In this document: one piece after another, positions 20,168 to 30,742 of the stretch
How positions within the stretch are numbered: position 1 is the stretch's first letter
Layout: the number at the start of each line of letters is the position of its first letter
Source of the DNA: Gilliamella sp. wkB7
GTDB lineage: Bacteria; Pseudomonadota; Gammaproteobacteria; Enterobacterales; Orbaceae
NCBI RefSeq assembly: GCF_001693435.1
Contig: NZ_CM004509.1
Location: 1,612,001-1,676,000 of the forward strand
DNA: 64,000 nt
Direction of reading: 5' to 3'
Translations under genes and position numbers: made by a program
The notes under the pieces: model-generated
The model's database searches: none
What the model saw: only the letters and a program-made list of their open reading frames with translations
Told to the model about the DNA's origin: nothing

Positions 20168-20357
20168 CAGCACTACTTGATAGTGCATTTTTGCAATCAT
20201 TTATGAGCGATAATCCCACTTTATACGCTAAACAAATAGCGTAACAAAATGACAGAAAAAGAAAAATGTTAGCAGGCTTATTGTACGATCCTTGTATCAA
20301 CTTACTTGCTAATGAACGGCTTTATGCGCAAGATATCTGTTTTCAGTTAAATCAACT
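20163..20357 (+). pseudogene. Decayed partial duplication of the cscK 3' end and acetyltransferase 5' end
   Basis: This stretch repeats 19521-19717 with about 10% substitutions. It holds the last ~27 codons of cscK, the short spacer and the first ~35 codons of the acetyltransferase gene. A one-base deletion after the duplicated start (GAAAAATGTTAG versus GAGAAGATGTTAG) puts a stop at codon 8. The copy then ends abruptly in unrelated DNA before the bioB control region. It is a relic of a tandem duplication and cannot encode a functional enzyme. Confidence 0.9.
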
Positions 20358-20391
20358 TTTGTATAGCAAAAGTGCATTAACGACCTTTTTA

Positions 20392-20445
20392 TGTCAACTA
20401 TTTTAAATAAAAATAGTTGACAATATAGGGTTATGTATTATGATG
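20392..20445 (+). promoter_or_regulatory. bioB promoter with 31-bp palindromic operator (candidate BirA site)
   Basis: A perfect inverted repeat with 13-bp arms, TGTCAACTATTTT and its complement, and a 5-bp centre spans 20392-20422. Its right arm contains the -35 TTGACA (20417-20422), followed after 16 bp by TATGAT (20439-20444). Repressor binding would therefore block RNA polymerase. The half-site geometry (TTGTCAACT, N15, AGTTGACAA) resembles the BirA operator (TTGTAAACC, N14-16, GGTTTACAA). The site sits 60 bp before biotin synthase. Confidence 0.75.
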
Positions 20446-20481
20446 CATACAGATTTATGTTGATTCTTAAAAGGATTTTCT

Positions 20482-21525
20482 ATGTCATTAAATGCCATTC
20501 GTCATGACTGGGTATTGTCTGAAGTAATGGATATTTTTCAATTACCTTTTAATGATCTTATTTTCAAAGCACAAACCATACATCGACAATATTTTGATGC
20601 AAATAAAATACAGGTTTCTACCCTGTTATCAATAAAGACAGGTGCTTGTCCTGAAGATTGTAAATATTGTCCGCAGTCTATCCATCATGATACTGGCTTA
20701 GAAAAAGAAAAATTACTTGAAGTACAAAGAGTAATTGAAGAAGCGAAAGCAGCCAAAGCTGTAGGCGCTACACGCTTTTGTATGGGCGCTGCTTGGAAGC
20801 ATCCGACAAACCGAGATATGCCTTATCTCTTGGAGATGGTAAAAGGTGTTAAAGCCCTAGGTATGGAAACATGCATGACTCTGGGACTATTATCCCAGCT
20901 ACAAGCTTACGCATTAGCCGATGCAGGTTTAGATTTTTACAATCATAATTTAGATACTTCGCCTGGGTTTTACCAGCAAATAATTACCACACGTACCTAC
21001 AGTGAGCGTTTACAAACATTAGCTTATGTAAGGGAGGCTGGTATTAAAATTTGCTCGGGTGGTATTTTGGGTATGGGTGAGACATTAAAAGATCGAGCCA
21101 ATTTATTGATTCAACTTGCTAATTTAGACCAACACCCCGAAAGTGTTCCTATTAATAATTTAGTCAAGGTTAAAGGGACACCGTTAGCAAATGAAAAAGA
21201 TATTGAACCATTTGATTTTATTAGAATGCTTGCGGTCGCTCGTATTATGATGCCTAAATCTCATATACGCTTGTCAGCAGGAAGAGAACAAATGAATGAG
21301 CAAATGCAAGCATTGGCTTTTTTAGCCGGTGCTAATTCAATATTCTATGGTGATAAGTTATTAACTACATCCAATCCTCAAGTCGATAAAGATAATGCTT
21401 TATTTTTTAAATTAGGTATTAGTCCAGAAAAGAGCCAAGATTATAGCGATGAGGTACATAAAGCTGCTATTGTGCAAGCACTTACTGAGCAAGCACAAAA
21501 TAATCTATCTAGCGATAATTTCTAA
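20482..21525 (+). CDS. bioB: Biotin synthase
   Basis: A radical-SAM enzyme that inserts sulfur into dethiobiotin to make biotin. The 347 aa carry the [4Fe-4S] motif CPEDCKYC (Cys56, Cys60, Cys63), the [2Fe-2S] ligand regions ([26 protein letters not shown]) and RLSAGRE with the unusual arginine ligand. AAAAGGA precedes the ATG. It stands alone: bioA, bioF, bioC and bioD are not in the window. The duplicated fragment upstream and convergent dxr downstream isolate it. Confidence 0.97.
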   Translation: MSLNAIRHDWVLSEVMDIFQLPFNDLIFKAQTIHRQYFDANKIQVSTLLSIKTGACPEDCKYCPQSIHHDTGLEKEKLLEVQRVIEEAKAAKAVGATRFCMGAAWKHPTNRDMPYLLEMVKGVKALGMETCMTLGLLSQLQAYALADAGLDFYNHNLDTSPGFYQQIITTRTYSERLQTLAYVREAGIKICSGGILGMGETLKDRANLLIQLANLDQHPESVPINNLVKVKGTPLANEKDIEPFDFIRMLAVARIMMPKSHIRLSAGREQMNEQMQALAFLAGANSIFYGDKLLTTSNPQVDKDNALFFKLGISPEKSQDYSDEVHKAAIVQALTEQAQNNLSSDNF

Positions 21526-21569
21526 GATTGAAATATAAGAGCATTAATTTTAAATTTTAGGTCGTGTTA

Positions 21570-22748
21570 CTATAATTTTGAGCAGATTTCTCTTGCCCAC
21601 AAATCAATAGCAAATACGTCTTCAATCGTTGTTGGCTCTGGAAAAGTAAGCTTTTCTAAAACCTTTGATACCTGCTTAGCAATGTCCATAAAACCGATTT
21701 TATTTTCTAAAAATGCAGCTACGGCAATTTCATTAGCGGCATTCAATGCTGTTGTTGCTGCTTGACCTTGATTAGAAGCATCAATGGCTAATTTTAAGCA
21801 TGGATAGCGATCAAAATCAGGCTGATTAAAAGTAAGTGATGCTATTTTAGTAAAATCTAGCGGTGGAACAGTCGAATTAATACGTTTAGGATAAGACATT
21901 GAATAAGCAATCGGCGTACACATATCAGGTACACCTAATTCAGCAATCACACTACCATCTTGATAACGAACCATTGAATGAATAATCGATTGAGGATGAA
22001 CAATAATCTCCATTTCCTCTGGACTTGCATTAAATAACCAGCGTGCTTCAATGTATTCAAGTCCTTTATTCATCATGGTTGCAGAATCAACCGAAATCTT
22101 TTTACCCATTGACCAATTCGGATGTGCAACCGCTTGTTCTGGCGTGACAAATGCCAACTTATCAATAGGAAAATCTCGAAATGGACCACCCGAACCGGTT
22201 AATACAATTTTAGTAATACCATGATCGGCTAAATTGGCAAAACCTAGATCTTGTTGAACTGATGCTGGTAAACTTTGAAAAATGGCATTATGTTCACTAT
22301 CAACAGGTAATAACTGAGCACCATAACGTTTAACAGCCTGCATAAATAAATGACCGCAAGTGACTAACGATTCTTTATTGGCTAACAAAATACACTTACC
22401 TTTTTTTATAGCAGCAAGCGTTGGTTTTAACCCCGCAGCACCAACAATTGCAGCCATAACCTGATCAACTTCAGGTAATTGAGCTAAATCACAAATCGCT
22501 TCATCGCCAGAAAAAACATCAATATCTAAATTTAAGTTAATTAGGTTGGCTTTAAGTTCATTTGCGGCATATTGATCAGCCATAGCCACATATTTTGGTT
22601 TAAATTCTTGGCATTGCTGTGTCATTTTGACAACATTTTTACCACCGACTAACGCATAAGCCTTATATAAATTCGGATTTTGTCGAATAACAGCTAAGGT
22701 ACTGCAACCAATTGATCCCGTTGAACCTAAAATTGTAATATTTTTCAT
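21570..22748 (-). CDS. dxr: 1-deoxy-D-xylulose 5-phosphate reductoisomerase
   Basis: Converts DXP to MEP with NADPH in the non-mevalonate isoprenoid pathway. The 392 aa have the N-terminal NADPH motif [12 protein letters not shown], the metal/substrate residues in [11 protein letters not shown], the flexible loop [21 protein letters not shown] and EARWLF. In E. coli dxr follows frr directly. Here deoC-deoR intervene, and dxr starts only 2 bp after the deoR stop with no clear Shine-Dalgarno sequence of its own, suggesting translational coupling to deoR. Confidence 0.97.
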   Translation of the reverse strand: MKNITILGSTGSIGCSTLAVIRQNPNLYKAYALVGGKNVVKMTQQCQEFKPKYVAMADQYAANELKANLINLNLDIDVFSGDEAICDLAQLPEVDQVMAAIVGAAGLKPTLAAIKKGKCILLANKESLVTCGHLFMQAVKRYGAQLLPVDSEHNAIFQSLPASVQQDLGFANLADHGITKIVLTGSGGPFRDFPIDKLAFVTPEQAVAHPNWSMGKKISVDSATMMNKGLEYIEARWLFNASPEEMEIIVHPQSIIHSMVRYQDGSVIAELGVPDMCTPIAYSMSYPKRINSTVPPLDFTKIASLTFNQPDFDRYPCLKLAIDASNQGQAATTALNAANEIAVAAFLENKIGFMDIAKQVSKVLEKLTFPEPTTIEDVFAIDLWAREICSKL

Positions 22749-22750
22749 AA

Positions 22751-23512
22751 TTAATACATTAATCCAATGTTATTTTCTTTAAAATAAGAGATATATTGCG
22801 ATTTTGGCGCTCTATCAGTGATAACTAAATTAAATAAACTAAGATCGCCAATTAAAGCGGGTTTAACTTGATTAAATTTAGTATGGTCGGCGATCAAAAT
22901 ATTCGTAGAAGATTTTTGTATTGCTTTGTGCTTCATGCTAAGTTCATCAAAATTATAACAAGTAACACCTTGTTTAAAATCAATGCCAGCAGCTGAAATA
23001 AAGGCTTTATTAGGGCAGATAGTATCTAATTGGTTATGCTGATTGATACTGGTAAATATGGCATTATTAATATGATAATTGCCCCCACATAAAATAATTT
23101 TGCAGTTAGGCTTATGTTGTAATGCTAAAAAAGCATTGAAAGAATAACAAATGGCGGTAAACGATATTTGATCATCAATTGCATCAATGATAAATGGCAT
23201 AGTCGTGCCACAATCGAAAAAAATTGTATCATTTTCGCTTACTAATTGGCTCACCAGTTTTGCAATATGAAGCTTTTCTTTGACCTGTTTATCTTGCTGA
23301 TCGGATACAAAATATGTGGCGATAGAATGACGAGCTTGATTAACAATATAACCACCAAGAACCGTCAATGAGGTTGGTAAATGATTAAGATCACGACGAA
23401 TTGTCATTTCAGATACAGCGAGTAATTGTGCAGCATCTTTTAAGTGAATTTTATCCATCGTTTTTAAGAGTTCAATAAGTGCATTTACTCTTTTTTGTGG
23501 TTGTGATTGCAT
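22751..23512 (-). CDS. deoR: Deoxyribonucleoside operon repressor DeoR
   Basis: Represses deoxyribonucleoside catabolism; the inducer is deoxyribose 5-phosphate. The 253 aa carry a DeoR-type helix-turn-helix ([21 protein letters not shown]) and a sugar-phosphate-binding domain ([33 protein letters not shown]). The match to E. coli DeoR runs the whole length, including the C-terminal GLMY/KLMY, so it is DeoR itself rather than a generic family member. It follows deoC by about 50 bp. Two matching operators lie before deoC. Confidence 0.92.
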   Translation of the reverse strand: MQSQPQKRVNALIELLKTMDKIHLKDAAQLLAVSEMTIRRDLNHLPTSLTVLGGYIVNQARHSIATYFVSDQQDKQVKEKLHIAKLVSQLVSENDTIFFDCGTTMPFIIDAIDDQISFTAICYSFNAFLALQHKPNCKIILCGGNYHINNAIFTSINQHNQLDTICPNKAFISAAGIDFKQGVTCYNFDELSMKHKAIQKSSTNILIADHTKFNQVKPALIGDLSLFNLVITDRAPKSQYISYFKENNIGLMY

Positions 23513-23565
23513 TGCTATTCCATAAACAGCAATAAGCTACCTGATAAAGGTAGCTTAAAGGTAAA

Positions 23566-24231
23566 TTAATAGTTACCTGACGATGTTCCGTTACCTGATA
23601 CGATAGCGATGCCTGCGCTTGCACCTAATCGTGTTGCGCCAGCTTCAACCATTTTTTCAGCGGTTGCACGATCGCGAATACCGCCAGAAGCTTTAACACC
23701 CATTTTATCACCGACGGTTTCACGCATCAATTTAACATCTTCAACCGTTGCACCCGACACACTAAAACCTGTTGAAGTTTTAACGAAAGCGACGCCGATC
23801 TCTTTACAGATATTGCAAACTTTTACAATTTCGTCTTTGCTTAATAAGCAGGTTTCTAAAATCACTTTCAATGGTACATCACCACATGCGTTAAACACAG
23901 CTTCAATATCATTTTTAACGGCTTGCCAATCGTTGCTTTTTAACCAACCAACATTGATAACCATATCAATTTCTTGTGCGCCCGCTTTAACCGCCATTTC
24001 AGTTTCAAACGCTTTGGCTGAAGTTAACATTGCGCCAAGTGGAAAACCAACCACTGAACACACTTTTACATCACTGCCTTTTAATAAGCTTGCAGCTAAA
24101 GGTACATAGCCTGAATTAACGCAAACAGAATAAAAATGATATTCTTTCGCTTCATCACAGAGTTTACGAATTTGATCTTCTGTCGCATTCATCGCCAGTA
24201 AAGTATGATCAATATACTTTGCATAACTCAT
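23566..24231 (-). CDS. deoC: Deoxyribose-phosphate aldolase (short form)
   Basis: Splits 2-deoxyribose 5-phosphate into glyceraldehyde 3-phosphate and acetaldehyde. The 221 aa correspond to the shorter DeoC form (E. coli about 259 aa). Schiff-base Lys151 lies in [11 protein letters not shown], a second active-site Lys180 in [11 protein letters not shown], and the N-terminal IDHTLL is present. First gene of a deoC-deoR unit. No deoA, deoB or deoD is nearby. The RBS GGATCC lies before the ATG. Confidence 0.95.
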   Translation of the reverse strand: MSYAKYIDHTLLAMNATEDQIRKLCDEAKEYHFYSVCVNSGYVPLAASLLKGSDVKVCSVVGFPLGAMLTSAKAFETEMAVKAGAQEIDMVINVGWLKSNDWQAVKNDIEAVFNACGDVPLKVILETCLLSKDEIVKVCNICKEIGVAFVKTSTGFSVSGATVEDVKLMRETVGDKMGVKASGGIRDRATAEKMVEAGATRLGASAGIAIVSGNGTSSGNY

Positions 24232-24300
24232 AATGGGATCCTTAAATTATGTTAATAATGATGTCTAATATAAATATTATTGTATGTAAATGAATAACAA

Positions 24301-24347
24301 TGTTATAAAAATAACAAACATGGGCAAATATTGTTATTTTAGTAACA
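24301..24347. promoter_or_regulatory. Two DeoR operators upstream of deoC
   Basis: TGTTATAAAAATAACA (24301-24316) and TGTTATTTTAGTAACA (24332-24347) are 16-bp palindromes of the form TGTTA-N6-TAACA, the same shape as the E. coli DeoR operator TGTTAGAATTCTAACA. They are 31 bp apart, about three helical turns, and 70-116 bp before the deoC start. Confidence 0.85.
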
Positions 24348-24417
24348 TTATATACTTAAATTATGATAATTTAAAATCAAGATAATGGTTAAAGATGATC
24401 AATTTAGTTGAAAAATA

Positions 24418-24449
24418 CCAAAAAAAACGCCCAGTTAAAAACTGAGCGT
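24418..24449 (-). terminator. Intrinsic terminator after frr
   Basis: On the minus strand a stem ACGCTCAGTT / AACTGGGCGT (one G-T pair) with a 3-nt loop is followed by a run of eight T, 26 bp after the frr stop. Confidence 0.9.
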
Positions 24450-24475
24450 CTTAGCGATAAAATTATAATTTGAGA

Positions 24476-25033
24476 TTAAAATTCCATTAGCTCTTTTTCT
24501 TTATCAGCAAGTACTGAATCTAATTTCTTAATTGCAGTATCGGTTGCTTTTTGAATTAAATCTTGTGATTTGCGTTCATCATCTTCAGAAATTTCTTTGT
24601 CTTTTAACAATGCTTTAATTTGATCATTGGCATCACGACGAATATTACGAATTGACACACGACCTTGTTCAGCTTCATTACGCACAATTTTAGTTAAATC
24701 ACGACGGCGTTCTTCAGTCAATGGAGGCAATGGTACACGAATTACCGTACCTGCTGATGCTGGATTAAGTCCTAAGTCTGAAGTTAAAATTGCTTTCTCA
24801 ATTAGAGGTGTTAATGATTTATCAAAAACAGTAATTGCTAACGTTCTGGCATCTTCCGCAACCACATTAGCTAACTGACGAAGTGGTGTTGGGCTACCAT
24901 AATATTCAACCATAATGCCATCTAATAAACTTGGCGATGCACGGCCTGTTCTAACTTTAGAAATATGAGTTTGAAACGCATCAATACTTTTTTCCATGCG
25001 CGTTTGCGCTTCTTTTAAAATCTCATTTAACAT
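24476..25033 (-). CDS. frr: Ribosome recycling factor
   Basis: Splits post-termination ribosomes together with EF-G. The 185 aa are the exact family length. A three-helix bundle frames the small domain ([24 protein letters not shown]); the C-terminal helix has the conserved [13 protein letters not shown] segment and ends KEKELMEF. Follows pyrH by about 30 bp and ends in a strong intrinsic terminator. Confidence 0.98.
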   Translation of the reverse strand: MLNEILKEAQTRMEKSIDAFQTHISKVRTGRASPSLLDGIMVEYYGSPTPLRQLANVVAEDARTLAITVFDKSLTPLIEKAILTSDLGLNPASAGTVIRVPLPPLTEERRRDLTKIVRNEAEQGRVSIRNIRRDANDQIKALLKDKEISEDDERKSQDLIQKATDTAIKKLDSVLADKEKELMEF

Positions 25034-25063
25034 AATAAAAACCTTATATTGAAATAAAAAAGA

Positions 25064-25798
25064 CTAACAGCTAACTGTTGCCTGATTATTAATTAATGTC
25101 CCTTCTTGTTCACCTAAAATGACTCGACGTAATGCACCAGGCTTGTTCATATTAAATACACAAATAGGTAAATTATGATCGCGCGCTAGGGTAAAGGCAG
25201 CTAAGTCCATCACTTTTAATTCGTCATCTAACACTTTTTCATAATTTAATGTTTTATACAATGTGGCCGTTGGATCTTTAACAGGATCGGCTGAGTAAAC
25301 ACCGTCAACTTTAGTTGCCTTTAAAACCACGTCAGCTTCAATTTCAATACCACGTAAACATGCAGCAGAATCAGTTGTAAAAAATGGATTACCAGTACCA
25401 GCAGAAAGAATAACGACTTTACCATGACGAAGCAAGCTAATCGCTTCAGTCCAACGATAATCATCACATACACCATTTAAAGGAATGGCTGACATTAAAC
25501 GCGCATTAACTTCAATTCGGTGCAACGCATCACGCATAGCAAGACCATTCATTACCGTTGCCAACATTCCCATATGATCGCCAACAACACGGTTCATTCC
25601 TGCTTTAGCAAGACCCGCACCTCGGAATAGATTCCCCCCCCCGATAACGACAGCAACTTGAACATTCATTTCAATCAGTTCTTTAATTTCTTGTGCCATA
25701 CGATCAAGAACGGTTGGATCGATACCAAAACCTTCGTCACCTTGTAGTGCTTCACCACTGAGTTTAAGTAAAATTCGTTTATAGAAAGGGGTTGCCAT
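25064..25798 (-). CDS. pyrH: UMP kinase
   Basis: Phosphorylates UMP to UDP in pyrimidine nucleotide synthesis; hexameric, GTP-activated and UTP-inhibited. 244 aa from the chosen start. Motifs are [62 protein letters not shown] and [15 protein letters not shown]. The frame opens at 25810, but ATG 25798 (MATPFYKR) has GAGA just upstream and matches the family start. Confidence 0.97.
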   Translation of the reverse strand: MATPFYKRILLKLSGEALQGDEGFGIDPTVLDRMAQEIKELIEMNVQVAVVIGGGNLFRGAGLAKAGMNRVVGDHMGMLATVMNGLAMRDALHRIEVNARLMSAIPLNGVCDDYRWTEAISLLRHGKVVILSAGTGNPFFTTDSAACLRGIEIEADVVLKATKVDGVYSADPVKDPTATLYKTLNYEKVLDDELKVMDLAAFTLARDHNLPICVFNMNKPGALRRVILGEQEGTLINNQATVSC

Positions 25799-25886
25799 AT
25801 GAAGTCTCACTATTCGTTATTTCGATACTTAATTACCTGACAAGCTATACTTGTTAGCAGTAATTTTAAAATATTTTGTAGATAAA

Positions 25887-25911
25887 CAAAACCGCCTTAA
25901 CGGCGGTTTTT
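25887..25911 (-). terminator. Intrinsic terminator between tsf and pyrH
   Basis: Stem AAAACCGCC / GGCGGTTTT with a 5-nt loop, just after the tsf stop and ending in T's on the minus strand. It probably attenuates readthrough from rpsB-tsf, leaving pyrH-frr with its own promoter as in E. coli. Confidence 0.85.
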
Positions 25912-25920
25912 ATGAAACAA

Positions 25921-26781
25921 TTAAGATTGTTTCGACATCGCAGCAACTTCGGCTGCAAAATCAACTTCGACTTTCTCGATGCCTTCACCCACTTCAAAGC
26001 GGATAAATTTAGCTACTGTCGCTTTTTTCTCTGCTAATAAATCACCAACTGTTTTGCTTGGATCCATAACGAATGGTTGACCAGTAAGTGAAACTTCACC
26101 AGTGAATTTACGCATACGGCCTTCAACCATTTTTTCAGCGATTTCACGTGGTTTACCAGATTGCATAGCGATATCAATTTGGATATTACGTTCATGTTCA
26201 ACCACATCAGCAGGAACATCGCTTGGGCTAACATATTCTGGTTTGCTTGCGGCAATGTGCATAGCAATATGTTTAACTAATTCTTCATCACAGCCACTGT
26301 TTGCAGCAACTAAAACGCCAATACGGGCACCATGTTGATAACTACCAACAACGTCACCAGCAATTTCTTGAACACGACGAATACCGATGTTTTCACCGAT
26401 TTTAGCAACTAAAGCTGTACGCTCTTCTTCAAATTTTGCTTGTAATGCAGCAAGATCGGTTAAGCCATCATTTAATGCTGCTGTAGCAACTTTTTCACTA
26501 AATTCTAAGAAACCAGCGTCTTTAGCAACAAAGTCAGTTTCACAGTTGATTTCTAAGATTACACCTGATTTTTTATCAGCAGCAATTTTAGAAATAATTA
26601 CACCTTCAGCAGCAACACGACCTGCTTTTTTAGCCGCTTTTGCTTGACCTGATTTACGCATGTTGTCGATAGCAAGATCGATATCGCCATTCGCTTCAAC
26701 TAATGCTTTTTTACATTCCATCATACCTGCGCCAGTTCTTTCGCGCAGTTCTTTTACCATAGAAGCGGTAATTTCAGCCAT
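25921..26781 (-). CDS. tsf: Elongation factor Ts
   Basis: Nucleotide exchange factor that regenerates EF-Tu-GTP. The 286 aa contain the N-terminal UBA-like domain ([19 protein letters not shown]), the core with the TDFV motif ([10 protein letters not shown]) that contacts EF-Tu, the coiled-coil protrusion and a C-terminal module. RBS AGAGGA precedes the ATG. It lies about 85 bp after rpsB in the conserved order. Confidence 0.98.
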   Translation of the reverse strand: MAEITASMVKELRERTGAGMMECKKALVEANGDIDLAIDNMRKSGQAKAAKKAGRVAAEGVIISKIAADKKSGVILEINCETDFVAKDAGFLEFSEKVATAALNDGLTDLAALQAKFEEERTALVAKIGENIGIRRVQEIAGDVVGSYQHGARIGVLVAANSGCDEELVKHIAMHIAASKPEYVSPSDVPADVVEHERNIQIDIAMQSGKPREIAEKMVEGRMRKFTGEVSLTGQPFVMDPSKTVGDLLAEKKATVAKFIRFEVGEGIEKVEVDFAAEVAAMSKQS

Positions 26782-26866
26782 TTTTAAATCCTCTAGTTAA
26801 CCATTGTGATGATTGTCATTAGAATGGGTCGATATTTATTATCGACCCTGAAAATATTTGAGTTTA

Positions 26867-27604
26867 TTACTCAGCTGCTGGAGCTTCTTCAACGAAGCTT
26901 TCTTCAGATACTGGAGATTGGTTTTGCTCACGACCAGAACGTACTGCTTCAGCTACTGCATTTGCATATAATTGAATTGCACGAATCGCATCATCATTAC
27001 CAGGAACGATGTAATCAACACCATCAGGATCTGAGTTAGTATCAACAACAGCAATGACTGGAATACCTAAATTGTTAGCTTCTTTGATAGCGATATGTTC
27101 GTGGTCTGCACCAATAACAAAAATCACATCGGGTAAGCCACCCATATTTTTAATTCCACCCAAGCTATTTTCTAATTTAGCCATTTCACGAGCACGCATT
27201 AATGCTTCTTTTTTGGTTAATTTGTCAAATGTACCATCACTAGCTTGTGTTTCTAAATCTTTTAGACGTTTGATTGATTGACGTACTGTTTTCCAGTTAG
27301 TCAACATACCACCTAACCAACGGTGATTTACATAGTATTGCCCACAGCTTTCAGCCGCTTGTTTAATCGCTTCGCTAGCTGCACGCTTTGTACCAACAAA
27401 TAAAATTTTACCTTTACGAGCGGCAATCTTGTTTAATTCAGCTAATGCTTCGTTGAATAAAGGAACTGTTTTTTCAAGATTGATGATGTGAACTTTGTTA
27501 CGAGCACCAAAAATAAATGGTTTCATTTTTGGGTTCCAATAACGAGTTTGGTGTCCAAAGTGTACACCCGCTTGTAACATATCGCGCATTGATACTGTAG
27601 TCAT
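26867..27604 (-). CDS. rpsB: 30S ribosomal protein S2
   Basis: A small-subunit protein that docks S1 on the ribosome. 245 aa: [22 protein letters not shown] at the N-terminus, [13 protein letters not shown], the coiled-coil insertion and the C-terminal [35 protein letters not shown] lies before the ATG. First gene of the rpsB-tsf operon, preceded by a structured leader. Confidence 0.98.
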   Translation of the reverse strand: MTTVSMRDMLQAGVHFGHQTRYWNPKMKPFIFGARNKVHIINLEKTVPLFNEALAELNKIAARKGKILFVGTKRAASEAIKQAAESCGQYYVNHRWLGGMLTNWKTVRQSIKRLKDLETQASDGTFDKLTKKEALMRAREMAKLENSLGGIKNMGGLPDVIFVIGADHEHIAIKEANNLGIPVIAVVDTNSDPDGVDYIVPGNDDAIRAIQLYANAVAEAVRSGREQNQSPVSEESFVEEAPAAE

Positions 27605-27690
27605 GATTTCCTCATTTTGACGTTGGGGTTATGCCTCCACATATCCGCTTTATCCGACCTATTTGTACTAAACAAAAGGCACCCCGGCAA
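27605..27690 (-). promoter_or_regulatory. Structured 5' leader of rpsB (candidate S2 autoregulatory element)
   Basis: On the transcribed strand GGGGTGCC (27678-27685) can pair with GGCATAACCCC (27625-27635), bringing distant parts of the leader together just before the rpsB ribosome binding site. S2-mediated feedback on rpsB-tsf through the leader is known in gammaproteobacteria, and this conserved GC-rich pairing in AT-rich DNA fits it. I infer rather than demonstrate equivalence. Confidence 0.55.
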
Positions 27691-27940
27691 AGAGTAATGA
27701 TATGTGTGTGTTATAACGTTAATTAATAATTAAATTTAATGCCATTTATTCGCATTAACTTTTCAAAAAGATAATGCAAAAAGTAGCGCGCGTTTTATAC
27801 CACATTTAGGTAAATATTACTAGCTTTATTTAAAGCTAATGTTGATTAGATTACATTCTGGCTATCCACTTTCTATTTTTGTTGTTAATTTACCTTTTGA
27901 AAGGTTTGAAAATTAATTGTACAAAAAAGAATTTGGGAAG

Positions 27941-27990
27941 TTTTGTAAAAATTATTCAGGAGTCTATACCATTTCAACTTTTATTTGTGT
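27941..27990 (+). repeat. Partial dispersed copy of the 129-bp repeat
   Basis: TTTGTAAAAATTATTCAGGA and the following ACC-TTTCA-CTTTTATTTGT segment match the start of the tandem unit at 1402. The copy lacks about 11 bp inside and the remaining ~70 bp of the unit. Confidence 0.85.
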
Positions 27991-28020
27991 TTTAATTCAA
28001 TATTAAAGAAATTAAATCAT

Positions 28021-28046
28021 TTATCTGTTATCTGTTATCTGTTATC
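28021..28046. repeat. Short tandem repeat TTATCTG x3.7
   Basis: Three perfect heptamers TTATCTG followed by a partial TTATC, in non-coding DNA. Such repeats can change copy number by slippage; no nearby start codon suggests phase variation. Confidence 0.85.
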
Positions 28047-28394
28047 AATTAAATTTAAAATCACATCACAAAATATCAATAAGTTACCTATTAAAAGATA
28101 TCTGATTGCTAACCTAAAAAAAGAGTTTTAATAAAATAATCATTCGAATATTAACAAGATATTTATAATCCTTTCATTATAAGCTAAGAGATAACTAAAC
28201 AGCTGGGTTATGACTATCCATCCCAGTTGTGCTTACATATTGGCTATTATCTAATGATAAAATAATGGCAGGTAATCTATGTAACAGAAATCTAGTTGAA
28301 TTTAACTAGAAAGTTGAATAAAAGTAAGTGAGAAAAAGCAAGTATATATGAAAATAGGCGATTAAAAATTTATAAAAATACAAATTAGCATCAT

Positions 28395-28422
28395 AAAAAA
28401 GGGCTTTAATAAGCCCTTTTTT
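28395..28422 (-). terminator. Intrinsic terminator after dacA
   Basis: A perfect 12-bp stem AAAAAAGGGCTT / AAGCCCTTTTTT with a TAAT loop lies 16 bp after the dacA stop. It is symmetric, so it could act in both directions. Confidence 0.92.
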
Positions 28423-28437
28423 AAATAACAATCAGAA

Positions 28438-29619
28438 TTAACTAAATAGCTTATTGAATTGAAGAGCGATCCAATCACAGATTGTGCCAAAAAATCCGCT
28501 TTCTTGTACATCTTGTAAAGCGACTAATGGTTGTTCATTAATTACCTTGCCATCTAATAAAAATTGCATTTTACCAACACTGGTACCTTTAGTGATTGGC
28601 GCATAAATATAATTATCAATGGTATATTGTACTTGTACATCGGCAGCACGTCCTTTTGGTACAGAAACGTAAGCACCATCAATTGATCCCAATGAAATTT
28701 TATTTTGATCACCATACCAAATGGTTTCATTCACTAATGAACTATCTGCTTTAACAGGATTGGCCGTTTCGAAAAAACGGAATCCCCAAACTAATAATTT
28801 TTTACTCTCTTCTTCACGACCTTTAAAAGTGCGACCGCCTAATACTGCTGAGATTAAACGGGTATTTCCATCTACAGCAGAAGCAACTAAATTATAACCG
28901 GCTGCATTAGTATGCCCAGTTTTAATTCCATCAACATTTAATGTCGTATCCCAAAGTAAACCGTTACGATTTAATTGCGGTTTAGAGAGATTATAAGTAA
29001 ATTCTTTTTCTTTATAGATAGCGTATTCATTTGGTAGATCGCGAATTAACGCTCGCCCTAAAAATGCCATATCTTTGGCCGTTGTATATTGTCCTGGCGC
29101 ATCAAGCCCATGTACGGTTTCAAAATGGGTATGCTCTAATCCAATTTTTTTAGCATATTCATTCATTAAATTAACAAAAGCACCTTGGCTACCAGCAACA
29201 TGTTCGGCCATGGCAATACAGGCATCATTACCAGATTGAATGATAATACCTTTATTTAGATTAGCAACTGAAACGGTTTTCCCCACTTCTAAAAACATTA
29301 ATGATGACCCTTTTAGTACAGGGTTTCCCGTTGCCCAAGCATCTTTGCTTACAACAACCATATCATCATTTTTTATACGACCAGATTGCAATGCTTGCCC
29401 GATAACGTAACTGGTCATCATTTTAGTTAAACTGGCTGGATCGCGTTGTTGTTCCGCATTATATTGCGCTAAAATTTCACCCGATTTGGCATCAATTAAA
29501 ATATATGCCTCTGCATTTAACTGTGGAATAGCAGGAATAGGAAAAGCCATTTCAGCTGACGCAGTTGAACAAATCGCGAGTGCTAAAAACGCGAAAGATA
29601 ATTTAAATTTCTTTTTCAT
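28438..29619 (-). CDS. dacA: D-alanyl-D-alanine carboxypeptidase (PBP5/6 type)
   Basis: Trims the terminal D-Ala from peptidoglycan pentapeptides in the periplasm. 393 aa: signal peptide (about 1-22, STASA), catalytic SxxK S63LTK66, SGN at 129-131 and KTG at 233-235. A beta-rich C-terminal domain follows, then an amphipathic C-terminal membrane anchor ([16 protein letters not shown]). It belongs to the mrdA-rodA-dacA elongation cluster; rlpA, usually between rodA and dacA, is absent. dacC (PBP6) is a close alternative name. Confidence 0.93.
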   Translation of the reverse strand: MKKKFKLSFAFLALAICSTASAEMAFPIPAIPQLNAEAYILIDAKSGEILAQYNAEQQRDPASLTKMMTSYVIGQALQSGRIKNDDMVVVSKDAWATGNPVLKGSSLMFLEVGKTVSVANLNKGIIIQSGNDACIAMAEHVAGSQGAFVNLMNEYAKKIGLEHTHFETVHGLDAPGQYTTAKDMAFLGRALIRDLPNEYAIYKEKEFTYNLSKPQLNRNGLLWDTTLNVDGIKTGHTNAAGYNLVASAVDGNTRLISAVLGGRTFKGREEESKKLLVWGFRFFETANPVKADSSLVNETIWYGDQNKISLGSIDGAYVSVPKGRAADVQVQYTIDNYIYAPITKGTSVGKMQFLLDGKVINEQPLVALQDVQESGFFGTICDWIALQFNKLFS

Positions 29620-29633
29620 TTATTTGAATTCCG

Positions 29634-30740
29634 TTAAATGTTTTTAGATAACATGTATCGATGTGTATGAATAGACATCATAATGCCAAAACTTGCCATT
29701 AAAACGACTAAAGAAGAGCCACCATAACTTATTAGCGGTAATGGTACACCAACTACTGGTAAGATGCCACTGACCATACCAATATTAATAAATACATACA
29801 CAAAAAAGACTAAAATTAGCCCACCCGATAAGATTCTGCCAAAGGTTGTTTGAGCTTGTGAAGCAATAATTAATCCACGAATAATTAAACATAAAAATAG
29901 AATAAGTAGAACGATTGTGCCAACAAAACCGAATTCTTCTGCAATAACCGAAAAAATAAAATCGGTATGTCTTTCAGGTAAAAATTCTAATTGCGATTGA
30001 GTGCCACAAAGCCAACCTTTACCCCAGATCCCTCCCGACCCAATCGCTATTTTCGACTGGATGATATGATAACCAGCACCACTAGGATCGAGTTCAGGAT
30101 TAAATAACATTAAAACTCGAAGTCGCTGATAGTCATGCATTAAGAAAAACCACATAATCGGTAAAAAAGCAGCAATTAAAACAACAGCAACCAGAATAAA
30201 TCGCCAATCAATTCCAGCTAAAAAAATAATAAAAATACCAGACATGACAATTAAAATAGCCGTACCTAAGTCAGGTTGCATCGCTACAAGTAAGGTAGGC
30301 ACACCAATGATGGCCAATGTCTGTAAAGTTGTTTTTAGTGGTGGCGGACAACCATCACGATGAATGAATTTTGCCACCATTAATGGCACGGCTATTTTGG
30401 CTATTTCTGAAGGTTGAAAGCGTAAAATCCCCAAATCTAACCAACGCTGTGCCCCTTTACTGGTATACCCAAAAATATCCACTAAGAGTAATATGATAAT
30501 ACAAATTACATACAGTGTTGGCGCCCATGTTTCATATGTTCTAGGTGAAAACTGTGCAAAGACAATCATCACAATAAAACCTAATACGATTTGAATGACG
30601 CGTTTTTCAATCATATCGATATCTTGGCCAGTTGCACTCCAAAGAATATAGAGGCTGTAGCCAAGTAATAAGGTAATAAATAGAAAAAATAGCGGATCAA
30701 TATGTATCTTTTGCCAAAAAGATTTTTTGATATTACTCAT
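29634..30740 (-). CDS. rodA: Peptidoglycan glycosyltransferase RodA (SEDS)
   Basis: The SEDS-family glycan polymerase of the rod elongation complex, partnered with PBP2. The 368 aa have about ten transmembrane helices and conserved SEDS segments: [32 protein letters not shown] (with the catalytic Asp region), [17 protein letters not shown] and [13 protein letters not shown]. It begins 2 bp after mrdA, so the pair is translationally linked. Confidence 0.97.
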   Translation of the reverse strand: MSNIKKSFWQKIHIDPLFFLFITLLLGYSLYILWSATGQDIDMIEKRVIQIVLGFIVMIVFAQFSPRTYETWAPTLYVICIIILLLVDIFGYTSKGAQRWLDLGILRFQPSEIAKIAVPLMVAKFIHRDGCPPPLKTTLQTLAIIGVPTLLVAMQPDLGTAILIVMSGIFIIFLAGIDWRFILVAVVLIAAFLPIMWFFLMHDYQRLRVLMLFNPELDPSGAGYHIIQSKIAIGSGGIWGKGWLCGTQSQLEFLPERHTDFIFSVIAEEFGFVGTIVLLILFLCLIIRGLIIASQAQTTFGRILSGGLILVFFVYVFINIGMVSGILPVVGVPLPLISYGGSSLVVLMASFGIMMSIHTHRYMLSKNI

Positions 30741-30742
30741 AA

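Larger units (their letters stand above)
27691..28394. other. Long non-coding gap between rpsB and dacA
   Basis: About 700 bp with no supportable gene. It contains the rpsB promoter end, a truncated copy of the dispersed 129-bp repeat (27941-27990) and a heptamer repeat TTATCTG x3.7 (28021-28046). The rest is unremarkable AT-rich DNA. Confidence 0.6.

Noticed and set aside
23609..24109. 166-codon plus-strand frame opposite deoC
   Set aside because: Antisense to a complete DeoC; Ser/Thr/Pro-rich translation typical of shadow frames.
28021..28046. Heptamer repeat as a CRISPR or phase-variable promoter
   Set aside because: Units are 7 bp with no spacers, and no gene start is close enough to be controlled.
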